NCBI RefSeq assembly: GCF_031082405.1
Contig: NZ_JAVHJU010000076.1
Span: 62,001 to 126,000, forward strand
Length of the DNA stretch: 64,000 nucleotides
Direction: 5' to 3'
From: Amycolatopsis sp. A133
GTDB taxonomy: Bacteria; Actinomycetota; Actinomycetes; Mycobacteriales; Pseudonocardiaceae
In this document: positions 41,342 to 48,875 of the stretch, one piece after another
How the letters are laid out: each line of letters begins with the position of its first letter
How positions within the stretch are numbered: the stretch's first letter is position 1
Position numbers and translations under genes: made by a program
The notes under the pieces: model-generated
Seen by the model: the letters and a program-made list of their open reading frames with translations, nothing else
Databases searched by the model: none
What the model was told of the DNA's origin: nothing

Positions 41342-42310
41342 TCAGCGGCAGAACGGCGCCGCCCCCGCCGCGGACTTGATGCCGTTCGCGACCAGCGTCC
41401 GGAAGTACGCCGCACCGTCCGAAGTGGACGTGCTGGTGAACGCCCAGCTCTCGTGGCCGAGCGTGGTCACCCACGACCGGCCGCCGTCGTAGTACTGGCA
41501 CCACGCCACCGGGTGGTCGTTGCCGTGCCCGGGGTGGCCCATCGAACCTTCGACGCCCTTCGCGAGCGACTTCTCGCCGACCTTCGCCAGGAACCGCACG
41601 TTGCTCGGGAACGGCACCAGGTTGTACCACTCGTCGGTGAAGGCCCAGCGGTTCGGCAGGTCCTTCGTCGACACGTCGTTGCGGTCCACCGTCTGCACCA
41701 CGCCGGCCTGTGCGGGGCCGTGGTCGTAGTAGTTCGCACCGCCCAGCAGGCCCTCGTACCAGGGCCAGTTGTACTCGGTCCCGAACGCGTTGTGGATGCC
41801 GACGAACCCGCCGCCGCCCCGGATGTACTGCCGCAGCGCGGTCTGGGCGGAGTCGTCCAGAGTGTCCCGGGTGGTGCTCATGAAGATGACCGCGTTGTAC
41901 TTGAACAGGGTGTTCGGGCTGGCGAGCTGGGTGACGTCCTCGGTCCAGTCGACGGTGAACCCGTTCTCCTTCCCCAGTTCGACAAGCCCGCTCTGCGCGA
42001 CGTTCGCCGCGGTCAGCGGCGGGTTCAGCCCCGGGCCCAGCACCGGCCCCAGGTTCGCGTGGCGCGGACCGGCGGTGCGCGAGTAGACGAGCACCTTCAC
42101 GCCCTTGCTCAGGTCGAAGTTGCCCCAGTTGTGGTAGCACCGCGAGTCGAGGCCGCGGCAGACGCCGTAGTCCGGGTCGCCGAGCGCCTGCGCGCCCTGC
42201 TTGTTCCCGTCGTGCGCCGAGGCGGGCATGCCGATCACCGCGGCCGTGGTCAGCGCCGCGGTCACCGCGCTCCCGAGCATCGTCAGCAACGTCGTTGATC
42301 TCTTGTTCAT
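41342..42310 (-). CDS. Secreted ThuA-domain protein
   Basis: 322 residues from ATG 42310. A Sec-type signal peptide is present (KRSTTLLTMLGSAVTAALTTAAVIGMPASA). The ThuA (trehalose-utilisation/type-1 glutamine-amidotransferase-like) fold shows in KVLVYSRTAGPRHANLG, NAVIFMSTTRDTLDD, and RQYIRGGGGFVGIHNAFGTEYNWPWYEGLLGG, ending in VTTLGHESWAF. ThuA-like domains are implicated in sugar metabolism and often occur with secreted quinoprotein or carbohydrate proteins. It lies just downstream of the pqq operon on the same strand, after the pqqB remnant. Confidence 0.87.
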   Translation of the reverse strand: MNKRSTTLLTMLGSAVTAALTTAAVIGMPASAHDGNKQGAQALGDPDYGVCRGLDSRCYHNWGNFDLSKGVKVLVYSRTAGPRHANLGPVLGPGLNPPLTAANVAQSGLVELGKENGFTVDWTEDVTQLASPNTLFKYNAVIFMSTTRDTLDDSAQTALRQYIRGGGGFVGIHNAFGTEYNWPWYEGLLGGANYYDHGPAQAGVVQTVDRNDVSTKDLPNRWAFTDEWYNLVPFPSNVRFLAKVGEKSLAKGVEGSMGHPGHGNDHPVAWCQYYDGGRSWVTTLGHESWAFTSTSTSDGAAYFRTLVANGIKSAAGAAPFCR

Positions 42311-42368
42311 GGTGGTTCCGACCTTTCTCCGGGCACGGCGGTGCCCCGGGGTCTTTCGGGGCGGCGAG

Positions 42369-42573
42369 TTACAGCTCGAGCAGGCCGTCGGCGGCCACGG
42401 CCGGCTCCGGTGCGTCCGGCAGGACGAGCGGGTTCGTGTTGTTGAAGTGGGTGAACAGGTACCGCGGCGGTCTGTAGAGGGAAGGCGGTCGTGAGGGCTT
42501 CGTGCACGCGGCAGCCGCAGTTCCACTACGGCGCCCCACCACCGGCGGCCGTGCCGAGGAACCGGACCTTCAC
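42369..42573 (-). pseudogene. pqqB: pqqB remnant: both ends of PqqB kept, middle deleted
   Basis: From GTG 42573 (GTGA overlap with the pqqDE stop) the minus strand reads VKVRFLGTAAGGGAP, then TAG at 42528-42526 where PqqB proteins have Gln, then WNCGCRVHEA in the same frame: this is the PqqB N-terminus with a nonsense codon. In another frame, ending at TAA 42371-42369, the sequence LYRPPRYLFTHFNNTNP followed by LVLPDAPEPAVAADGLLEL matches the PqqB C-terminus (FTHxNNTNP). PqqB is normally about 300 residues; only about 60 codons remain. The metallo-hydrolase-fold core with its metal ligands is gone, so no functional PqqB can be made here. Confidence 0.85.
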
Positions 42574-43955
42574 GGCATCCGCCGGGGTACGGCGGGGGCC
42601 GGCGTCGGCTCCGCGACGCCGTCCAGCACCAAGTGGTGGGATTCCGAGAGATCGCAGACGGGGTCGGTCACGGTCGCGTCGCCGGTCAGCTGGTAGGCCT
42701 GGCACCGGCAGCCCCCGAAGTCGATCTCCTTGAGGGCGCAGCTCCCACAGGGGTCCGGCAGCCACTCCGTGCCCCGGAACTTCCGGAAGGCCGGGGACTC
42801 GTACCAGATCCGTTCCAGCGAATCCGACTGCACCGACGGAATTTCGAGCCCAGGCAACGTCTCCGCCGCCAAGCACGGCAGCACGTGCCCGTTGGGCGTC
42901 ACGGTCAGCTGCCGCGCACCCCAGCCGTAGTTGCACGGCTTCGGGCGCGGGTCGTAGTAGTCGGCGGCGACGTGCACGACCTCGTAGCCGTACCGCTCGC
43001 GAACGCCGGCGACGTCGCGTGCGGCTTGGTCGACCTGCTCGCGCGTCGGCATGAGCGCGGCGCGGTTGCGCAGTGCCCAGCCGTAGAACTGGGTGTGGGC
43101 CAGCTCCAGCCGGTCCGCGCCCAGGCGATCGGCCAGCTCGGCGATCGCCGGGACGTGCCCGGCGTTGCCGCGGTGCAGCACCACGTTGATGGTCAGCGGC
43201 AACCCGGCGGCGCGCACGGCCTCGGCGACGACCAGTTTGCGCTCGTGCGCCGCCCGCCCGGCGATCCGATCGGCGGGCGCCGCTTCGGCGTCTTGGAGGG
43301 AAAGCTGGAAGTGATCGAGACCCGCCTCGGCGAGCCCGGCGATCCTGGTCGCGTTCAGCGAGATCCCGCTGGTGACCAGATTCGTGTACAGCCCGAGCCG
43401 GTGCGCGGCCGCGACCAGGTCGACGAGGTCGCGGCGGAGGCCGGGTTCGCCCCCGGAAAGGTGCAGCTGCAGGACGCCGAGGTCCCGCGCCTGGGTGATC
43501 ACGTCCAGCCAGCCGGCCGTGTCCAGTTCGTCCCGGTAGTCGGCGAGGTTGAGCGGGTTCGCGCAGTACGTGCACTGCAGGGGACACCGGTAGGTGAGTT
43601 CGGCGAGCAGGCCGAGGGGCACCGGCGACCGGTGCCGCACCGGTGTCGCCGACACCCTCGGAGAAACCGGCGCCGGGCGGGCATCCGGCGTCTCGCCCAC
43701 CAGGCCACGGTGTTCGAAGTCGGCCAGCGTGCGCAGCACCGAGCCGGCCGAGACACCGGCGTACTGGGTGGCGAGGTCGTCGACGATCTCGGTCACCGAG
43801 CGGCGGGTGTCGCACCGGGACAGGACGGCCACCGCGGTCTCGTTGAGCAGCAGCACCCCTTCGGGAAACAGCAGCACCGGACGGCCGCGGACGGCGTCGA
43901 ACTCCACCCGCACCCCACGACGCAACCCGAGGCGGCTCCCGGCGGTCACCGTCAT
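42570..43955 (-). CDS. pqqE: PqqD-PqqE fusion: PqqA chaperone plus radical-SAM Glu-Tyr cross-linking enzyme
   Basis: 461 residues. Residues ~1-90 are PqqD (GVRVEFDAVRGRPVLLFPEGVLLLNETAVAVLSRCDTRRSVTEIVDDL), which presents PqqA. Residues ~110-461 are PqqE: radical-SAM cysteines C124, C128, C131 (CPLQCTYC), LHLSGGEPGLR, and the C-terminal SPASM cluster cysteines (CNYGWGARQ, PCLAAE, DPCGSCALKEIDFGGCRCQAY). PqqE makes the Glu-Tyr C-C bond in PqqA. PqqD-PqqE fusions are known in some bacteria. ATG 43955 overlaps the pqqC stop; its own stop overlaps the pqqB remnant. Confidence 0.95.
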   Translation of the reverse strand: MTVTAGSRLGLRRGVRVEFDAVRGRPVLLFPEGVLLLNETAVAVLSRCDTRRSVTEIVDDLATQYAGVSAGSVLRTLADFEHRGLVGETPDARPAPVSPRVSATPVRHRSPVPLGLLAELTYRCPLQCTYCANPLNLADYRDELDTAGWLDVITQARDLGVLQLHLSGGEPGLRRDLVDLVAAAHRLGLYTNLVTSGISLNATRIAGLAEAGLDHFQLSLQDAEAAPADRIAGRAAHERKLVVAEAVRAAGLPLTINVVLHRGNAGHVPAIAELADRLGADRLELAHTQFYGWALRNRAALMPTREQVDQAARDVAGVRERYGYEVVHVAADYYDPRPKPCNYGWGARQLTVTPNGHVLPCLAAETLPGLEIPSVQSDSLERIWYESPAFRKFRGTEWLPDPCGSCALKEIDFGGCRCQAYQLTGDATVTDPVCDLSESHHLVLDGVAEPTPAPAVPRRMP

Positions 43956-44641
43956 GACGCCCCCGCGTAGTCCACCGCGTCGAGCACGGCCCACAGCACG
44001 TCGCACTTGAAGTTCAGGGCCCGGATCGCGGCCTCCTGCTGCTCCGCGGTGACGCAGTGGTCGAGCACCAGCCGCAGCGTCAGGGCGCTGTCTTCGCGGG
44101 CGGCGGGGATCCGGCGGTCGAAGTAGGCGAAGCCCTCCGGCCGGATCCAGTCGTAGTGTTCCCGCCACGCGTTGACGCGGTCGGTCATGTGCCCCGGGGA
44201 GAACAGTTCGGTGCACGCGGCCGCGACGCTTTCGATCCACGGCTTGGTGCGGCAGAAGTGCAGGTACCCGTCGACGGCGAACCGCACGCCGGGCAGCACG
44301 TGCCGCTCGTCGAGGACCTCCGCCCTGCTCAGCCCGACCGCTTCCGCCAGGCTCAGCCACTGTTCCATGCCGCCTTCGCCCGGGTTCGCTCCGTCGTGGA
44401 AGACGATCCGGTCCACCCAGACGCGGCGGACCTCGGGCAGCGGGCACGCCGCGATGATCGCGGCGTTCTTCTGCGGCAGGCACTTCTGGTAGTACCAGCG
44501 GTTGGCCACCCACCGGCGCAGGTCCGCCGGTGGGCAACCCCCTTCGTGCAGCCGGAGGTGGAACGGGTGGTGAGCCCAGTAGCGCTTCTCGAGGCGGAGC
44601 AGGGCGTCGGACAGCTCCGCCCGGCTCAGCGGGCCCGCCAC
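43952..44641 (-). CDS. pqqC: PqqC, pyrroloquinoline-quinone synthase
   Basis: 229 residues, close to the usual 250. Conserved PqqC/TenA-like features: YWAHHPFHLRLHEG, ANRWYYQKCLPQKNAAIIA, FHDGANPGEGGMEQWLSLAEAVG and FAVDGYLHFCRTKPWIESVAAACTELFSPGHMTDRV. It catalyses the final ring closure and eight-electron oxidation to PQQ. The GTG start at 44641 lies inside the end of pqqA (16-base overlap), so both are translated together. Confidence 0.95.
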   Translation of the reverse strand: MAGPLSRAELSDALLRLEKRYWAHHPFHLRLHEGGCPPADLRRWVANRWYYQKCLPQKNAAIIAACPLPEVRRVWVDRIVFHDGANPGEGGMEQWLSLAEAVGLSRAEVLDERHVLPGVRFAVDGYLHFCRTKPWIESVAAACTELFSPGHMTDRVNAWREHYDWIRPEGFAYFDRRIPAAREDSALTLRLVLDHCVTAEQQEAAIRALNFKCDVLWAVLDAVDYAGAS

Positions 44642-44769
44642 GGCCCGCTCTCGCCGGCGTACGCGGTGACCTCAGGACGGGTTTCATAACACTCGACCGC
44701 CGGCTCCGACCACAACGGGAGGACTCGCTCGTCTCCCTGGGCCACAACGGTTTCCACCACAGCAGGCAT
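44626..44769 (-). CDS. pqqA: PqqA, ribosomal precursor peptide of PQQ
   Basis: 47 residues. ATG 44769 has GAGGAG upstream. The PQQ-forming pair is E33 and Y37 in RPEVTAYAG, spaced E-x3-Y as in all PqqA peptides. The leader (VVETVVAQGDERVLPLW) is longer than in classic 23-29-residue PqqA. First gene of the pqqA-C-DE operon, divergent from the PQQ dehydrogenase. Confidence 0.9.
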   Translation of the reverse strand: MPAVVETVVAQGDERVLPLWSEPAVECYETRPEVTAYAGESGPWRAR

Positions 44770-44800
44770 ACCGGCACTCCTCTTCGAGTCGCGGATATCT

Positions 44801-44952
44801 GGTCCACGCAGCGGTCCTATCGGTCCGCCTAGCGTTCCGTGACCGTACCCCCGCAGCCGCGCACCGAACAAGGGGCGAGCACTCTTGTCACTCCGTCGAC
44901 CCCGCCTTACACTCAACCGTCGAGCGGTCCGAGAGTACCACTAGACGGACCT
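44801..44952. promoter_or_regulatory. GGTCC-rich divergent promoter region between pqqA and the PQQ dehydrogenase
   Basis: Three GGTCC half-sites stand at 44801, 44813 and 44822, 32-57 bases upstream of pqqA. On the dehydrogenase side is an inverted repeat GGTCCG (44926-44931) / CGGACC (44946-44951), which contains CCACTAGACGGACCT, close to the palindrome at 23340-23358. Probably a shared operator region for both transcripts; no regulator is coded next to it. Confidence 0.45.
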
Positions 44953-45014
44953 CGTGTCGCCCTGGACCATCTCGTCGCAGCGCGCTTTTCCTCAATGAAG
45001 AGAGGGCTTGATCG

Positions 45015-47159
45015 ATGGATCGACGCAAATTCCTGACCGGCGCGACGGGAGTCGCCGTGGCGGGGACCGTCCTCGGTGCACAGTCCGCGACCGCCACCAC
45101 GGTGGACACGCCGCGACAGCCGGAAGCGTTCGGCCGGCCGGGACGGGACTACCCCAAGGTCGGCGGCGATCTCGGCAACCAGAACCACACGCCGCTGCAC
45201 CGGATCAACCGGCAGACGGTGCACCGGCTCGGCGGCGCCTGGCACGTCAACCTCGAAGGCGGGGACACCTCCCGGGCCCAGCAGAGCACCATCGTCGCGC
45301 AGAACGGCGTCCTCTACGTCCAGACCACCCAGCAGCACGTCTTCGCCGTCGACGGCCGGACCGGCGCGGTGCGCTGGAAGACCGACGTAGGCACGGAACC
45401 GACCAACATGCGTGGCGTGGCCCTGGGCCAGGGCAAGGTGTTCTCGACCTCGGGCGCGAACTTCCTGTACGCGCTCGACCAGAAGACCGGCGCGGTCGTC
45501 TGGAAGACCCCGCTGCTGACCGAAGACGCGTCGCAGGGCACGCCCGAGCCGTGCGACCCGGCGAACGGCCAGTGCGGCGGCAGCATCGGCAGTCTCGCCG
45601 GCGCGGTCGTCTACTCCGACGGGCTCGTCTACGTCGGCATGCAGGGCAGTACCGCCGGCGCCCGTGGCCGGGCCTACGCCCTCGACGCCGCCACCGGCAG
45701 GATCGCCTGGACCTTCTGGGCCGTGCCCGGCCCGGGCGAATTCGGCAACGACACCTGGGAAGGCGAGTCCTGGAAGACCGGCGGCGCCGTGCCGTGGATC
45801 CACCCGGCGGTCGACCCCGAACTCGGCCTCGTCTACTGGACCTTCGGCAATCCCTACCCCCGCACCAACGGCTCGACCCGCGGCGGCGACAACCTCTTCG
45901 CCAACTCGATCGTCGCGATCGACGCCAAGACCGGCGAGCGCCGCTGGCACTTCCAGTCCGTGCACCACGACATCTGGGACTACGACAACGTGATGGCGCC
46001 GGTCCTGATCGACCTGCGCATCAACGGCAAGCTGCGCAAGGTCGTCGTCTACGGCAGCAAGGTCGGGATGTACTACATCCTCGACCGCACGAACGGAAAG
46101 CCGATCCAGGGCATCACCGAACGCCCGGTGCCGCAGGACCCGCGGCACAAGACCTCACCCACCCAGCCGTTCCCCGAGGGCGACCCGTTCGTCCCGCAGG
46201 AGCCCCGGCTGGACAACTCGACCCGCCCCGTGCCCTTCTACCCCACCGGAGGCTTGTTCGCGACGCACTGGGACCGCGCGACGATCATCTTCCCCGGCGC
46301 CGGCGGCGGCGCGGACTGGTCCCACGTCTCGTTCAACCCCAGCACCGGCTGGGCGTACGTCGGCTACGGCCTCATCAACTCCGCCTACTCCAACACCACC
46401 GGCGGCCGGGTCAACACCGCGCGTCCGTACGGCGAGTACTTCGCCGGCGGACTCGCCGCGGTCGACCCCCGCACCAACAGACTGGTGTGGAGCAAGGACA
46501 GCGAGTGGTCCCTGGCCCACGGCAACGGCATCCTGACCACCGACGGCGGTGTCATGTTCCAAGGCGGCCCGGACGGAAACCTCCTGGCCATGAGCGACAC
46601 CGACGGACGCGAGCTGTGGCGCTTCCAGTGCGGCGCCGGCGTCCACACGAGCCCGATCAGCTACGAGATCGACGGCGAGCAGTACCTCGCGGTGTTCGCC
46701 GGCGGCAACGGCCTGCCCTACCCGGACATCCCGAAGGGCGACCACCTCTGGGCGTTCAAGCTCGGCGGCAAGGTGGCTCCCGCACCGGCGCCCACTCCCC
46801 CGTCGAAGCGCAACCAGATCCGCGCGGCCGCCGTCACCGCCGCCGCGGCGAAGAACACGGTCACCCTGGGCCGGATCTGGGACGCCACCGCGGGAGCACC
46901 CGGCGCGACGGAGAACACGGTGGCGCAGACGGCGATGTCGCCGCAGAACCTGACGGTCCCGGTGGGCACGGAGATCACGTTCGTCAACCCGCAGGGCAAC
47001 ACGTTCGCCCACGGCGCGGTCTCGTTCTTCGAGTACGAGTTCGACAGCGGCACCCTGATGCCGGGACAGTCCTTCAAGCACACCTTCACGAAGAAGGGCG
47101 AGTTCTTCTACAACGACCCGATCTTCCCGCAGAACACGGGCAAGATCGTGGTGACCTGA
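45015..47159 (+). CDS. Tat-exported PQQ-dependent dehydrogenase with a C-terminal cupredoxin-like domain
   Basis: 714 residues. The N-terminus MDRRKFLTGATGVAVAG is a twin-arginine signal, fitting export of a folded quinoprotein. Residues ~40-585 form the eight-bladed PQQ propeller: NSIVAIDAKTGERRWHFQ, the catalytic region VHHDIWDYDNV, and W-motif blades such as GGADWSHVSFNPSTGWAYVGY. A CDPANGQC pair may form the disulfide near PQQ. After a Pro-Ala linker, residues ~616-714 resemble plastocyanin-like cupredoxins (FVNPQGNTFAHGAVSF then GQSFKHTFTKKGEFFY). H666 is kept, but the Cys and second His of a copper site are replaced by about N700 and F704. No cytochrome c domain. Substrate unknown. Confidence 0.9.
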   Translation: MDRRKFLTGATGVAVAGTVLGAQSATATTVDTPRQPEAFGRPGRDYPKVGGDLGNQNHTPLHRINRQTVHRLGGAWHVNLEGGDTSRAQQSTIVAQNGVLYVQTTQQHVFAVDGRTGAVRWKTDVGTEPTNMRGVALGQGKVFSTSGANFLYALDQKTGAVVWKTPLLTEDASQGTPEPCDPANGQCGGSIGSLAGAVVYSDGLVYVGMQGSTAGARGRAYALDAATGRIAWTFWAVPGPGEFGNDTWEGESWKTGGAVPWIHPAVDPELGLVYWTFGNPYPRTNGSTRGGDNLFANSIVAIDAKTGERRWHFQSVHHDIWDYDNVMAPVLIDLRINGKLRKVVVYGSKVGMYYILDRTNGKPIQGITERPVPQDPRHKTSPTQPFPEGDPFVPQEPRLDNSTRPVPFYPTGGLFATHWDRATIIFPGAGGGADWSHVSFNPSTGWAYVGYGLINSAYSNTTGGRVNTARPYGEYFAGGLAAVDPRTNRLVWSKDSEWSLAHGNGILTTDGGVMFQGGPDGNLLAMSDTDGRELWRFQCGAGVHTSPISYEIDGEQYLAVFAGGNGLPYPDIPKGDHLWAFKLGGKVAPAPAPTPPSKRNQIRAAAVTAAAAKNTVTLGRIWDATAGAPGATENTVAQTAMSPQNLTVPVGTEITFVNPQGNTFAHGAVSFFEYEFDSGTLMPGQSFKHTFTKKGEFFYNDPIFPQNTGKIVVT

Positions 47160-47184
47160 AACCGGGCTGCCGGGCGTCGGCCTC

Positions 47185-47262
47185 GCGGTGGTGTTCCGCG
47201 GCGAGGACGATGCCGGTGATCAGCGCCGGCAGGTCCGCCGACGTCACCCCGGCCGGGTGATC
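47185..47262 (-). pseudogene. Possible C-terminal fragment of a TetR regulator
   Basis: The minus strand encodes HPAGVTSADLPALITGIVLAAEHH, which resembles the last helices of TetR proteins (x-VTxxDLPxLxxGVxxAA). No N-terminal HTH is found next to it. It lies in the gap between the PQQ dehydrogenase and the downstream tetR. Short and uncertain. Confidence 0.25.
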
Positions 47263-47368
47263 CCGGCTGCGCCTGAACCGGCCTGCCCGGCGGTGCCGGG
47301 CACGTCTCGAGCCCTGCGCGGGCACGTTCACCCATCCCGATCACGCTTCGCGCCGGGAATCTTCGGCG

Positions 47369-47983
47369 TCAGCTCGCCTTCGAAGCCGGCGGCCAGTTCC
47401 GCAGGGCGGCGTCGGCGACTCGCAACAGGTCTTCCCGGGCCGCGCCGCCCGCCGCCTGCACGGCCAAGCCGTTCGCGATCGTCATGATGTAGCGGGCGAT
47501 CAGCTCGGGATCGGCGTCGGCGGGCAGGTCACCGCCTTCGACGGCCCGCTGGAACCGCTCGCGCAGGTACGTCAGACCCAGCGCACGCCACGCGGCCAGG
47601 GTGTCGCGCGCGACCTGCCCGGTCGCGCCGACGGCCAGCGCGCCCTGCACCCCCAGGCACCCGGCCGGGAACCCGGGCCGGGTGTTGGCCCGGACCGAGC
47701 CGTCGAGGAACAACGTCGCCACCTCGTGGGCGGTGGGTGCCCGCAGCGCCTCGAGGATGTAGGCACCAGGGCCTTCCGTGTAGCGCTGCAACGCCTTCCG
47801 GAAGAGATCTTCCTTGTTCCCGAAGGCGGCGTACATGCTCTTGCGGGAGATGCCCATCGCCTCGGTCAGATCGGCGAGACTCGCCCCCTCGTACCCCTGC
47901 TCCCAGAAGACCACCATGGCCTTCTGGAGCGCAACCTCGGCGTCGAACCCCCTCGGCCGACCCACCTGCGCCTCCGTCACCAC
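47369..47983 (-). CDS. TetR-family regulator, divergent from SDR
   Basis: 204 residues from GTG 47983 (or GTG 47980). The HTH lies at residues ~10-55 (FDAEVALQKAMVVFWEQGYEGASLADLTEAMGISRKSMYAAFGNKEDLFRKAL), a typical AcrR/TetR type with TetR_C_6-like end (GGAAREDLLRVADAALRNW). The ORF extends far upstream through the palindromes but without TetR features. It almost surely binds the two GCACCGATCGGTGC palindromes between it and the SDR gene, controlling both. Confidence 0.9.
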   Translation of the reverse strand: MVTEAQVGRPRGFDAEVALQKAMVVFWEQGYEGASLADLTEAMGISRKSMYAAFGNKEDLFRKALQRYTEGPGAYILEALRAPTAHEVATLFLDGSVRANTRPGFPAGCLGVQGALAVGATGQVARDTLAAWRALGLTYLRERFQRAVEGGDLPADADPELIARYIMTIANGLAVQAAGGAAREDLLRVADAALRNWPPASKAS

Positions 47984-47988
47984 CCCAT

Positions 47989-48050
47989 CGTAGCAGTTGT
48001 GCACCGATCGGTGCACAACTGCTACGGTGGCATTATGCACCGATCGGTGC
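47989..48050. promoter_or_regulatory. Tandem TetR operators, including a 38-bp perfect palindrome
   Basis: 47989-48026 is a perfect 38-bp palindrome whose centre is TGCACCGATCGGTGCA. A second 14-bp palindrome, GCACCGATCGGTGC, follows at 48037-48050, with the same core. They fill the gap between the divergent tetR (start 47983) and SDR (start 48072) and so must overlap both promoters. Confidence 0.88.
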
Positions 48051-48071
48051 CGAACATTTCGGAGGTCGACA

Positions 48072-48821
48072 ATGCTCAGGCTGGCAGGCAAAACCGCGGT
48101 GGTCACCGGCGGCGGCACGCGAGGGATCGGCCGGGCCACCGCCGCCCGGCTGGCGGCCGAAGGGGCGCACGTGTTCATCACCGGGCGGCGCACGGCCGAG
48201 CTGGACGAGGCGGTGGCGGCGATCGGCGGCACCGTGACCGCGGTGCCGGGCGACATCACGGACCCGGCCGACCTCGACCACCTCTACGACGTGGTCGCGG
48301 CCCGCGGACGGGGACTGGACGTGCTGTTCGCCAACGCGGCCACCGCCTCGTTCGCGACCATCGAGACGATCACCGCCGAGGACCTCGACCGAGTCTTCGG
48401 CGTCAACGTCAAGGGCACCGTTTTCACGGTTCAGAAAGCGCTTCCGCTGCTGAACGAAGGCGCGTCGGTGATCGTCAACGCCTCCACCGCGGCCGACCGC
48501 GGCACCGCGGGATTCGGCGCCTACGCGGCGTCCAAGGCGGCCTTGCGGACGTTCACGCGCAGCTGGGCGAACGAGCTCAAGGACCGGGGGATCCGGGTGA
48601 ACGCGATCTCCCCCGGCCCGACCGACACCTCCGGGCTGACCGAGCTCGTCGGCGAGGACGATTCGGCGGCGTTCAAGGCGAACGAGGCGGCCCGCATCGC
48701 CATCGGGCGGCTCGGACACGTGGACGAGGTCGCGGCCGCGGTGGCCTTCCTCGCCTCCGCCGACAGCACCTTCATGCTCGGCGCCAACCTGTACGTCGAC
48801 GGCGGGGAGAATCAGATCTGA
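48072..48821 (+). CDS. Short-chain dehydrogenase/reductase (SDR)
   Basis: 249 residues; ATG 48072 follows GGAGG. Classical SDR motifs: nucleotide-binding TGGGTRGIG, NAA-type NANAATASF, and the catalytic YxxxK in FGAYAASKAAL with the Ser in IVNASTAADRG. The C-terminal FLASADSTFMLGANLYVDGG is typical of 3-oxoacyl-ACP-reductase-like SDRs. Regulated by the adjacent TetR; such pairs often respond to quinones or electrophiles. Confidence 0.92.
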   Translation: MLRLAGKTAVVTGGGTRGIGRATAARLAAEGAHVFITGRRTAELDEAVAAIGGTVTAVPGDITDPADLDHLYDVVAARGRGLDVLFANAATASFATIETITAEDLDRVFGVNVKGTVFTVQKALPLLNEGASVIVNASTAADRGTAGFGAYAASKAALRTFTRSWANELKDRGIRVNAISPGPTDTSGLTELVGEDDSAAFKANEAARIAIGRLGHVDEVAAAVAFLASADSTFMLGANLYVDGGENQI

Positions 48822-48832
48822 ACCTCGGGCGT

Positions 48833-48864
48833 GGCGGCGTGTCGATCGAGATCGGCACGCCGCC
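48833..48864. terminator. Bidirectional terminator hairpin
   Basis: Arms GGCGGCGTGTCGATC (48833-48847) and GATCGGCACGCCGCC (48850-48864) pair along 15 positions with one G-U pair in RNA. It lies between the convergent SDR and PanE-like genes. Confidence 0.75.
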
Positions 48865-48875
48865 GCGGTCCGAAC

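Noticed and set aside
42311-42526. N-terminal extension of the ThuA frame
   Set aside because: It precedes the clear signal peptide at ATG 42310 and is the pqqB remnant read in a wrong frame.
42369-42573. Sequencing error as the cause of the pqqB break
   Set aside because: A single miscall could explain the TAG, but not the loss of several hundred bases of the gene between the two matching ends.
47984-48259. N-terminal extension of the TetR frame at 47369
   Set aside because: It runs through the operator palindromes and the SDR start and lacks TetR features.
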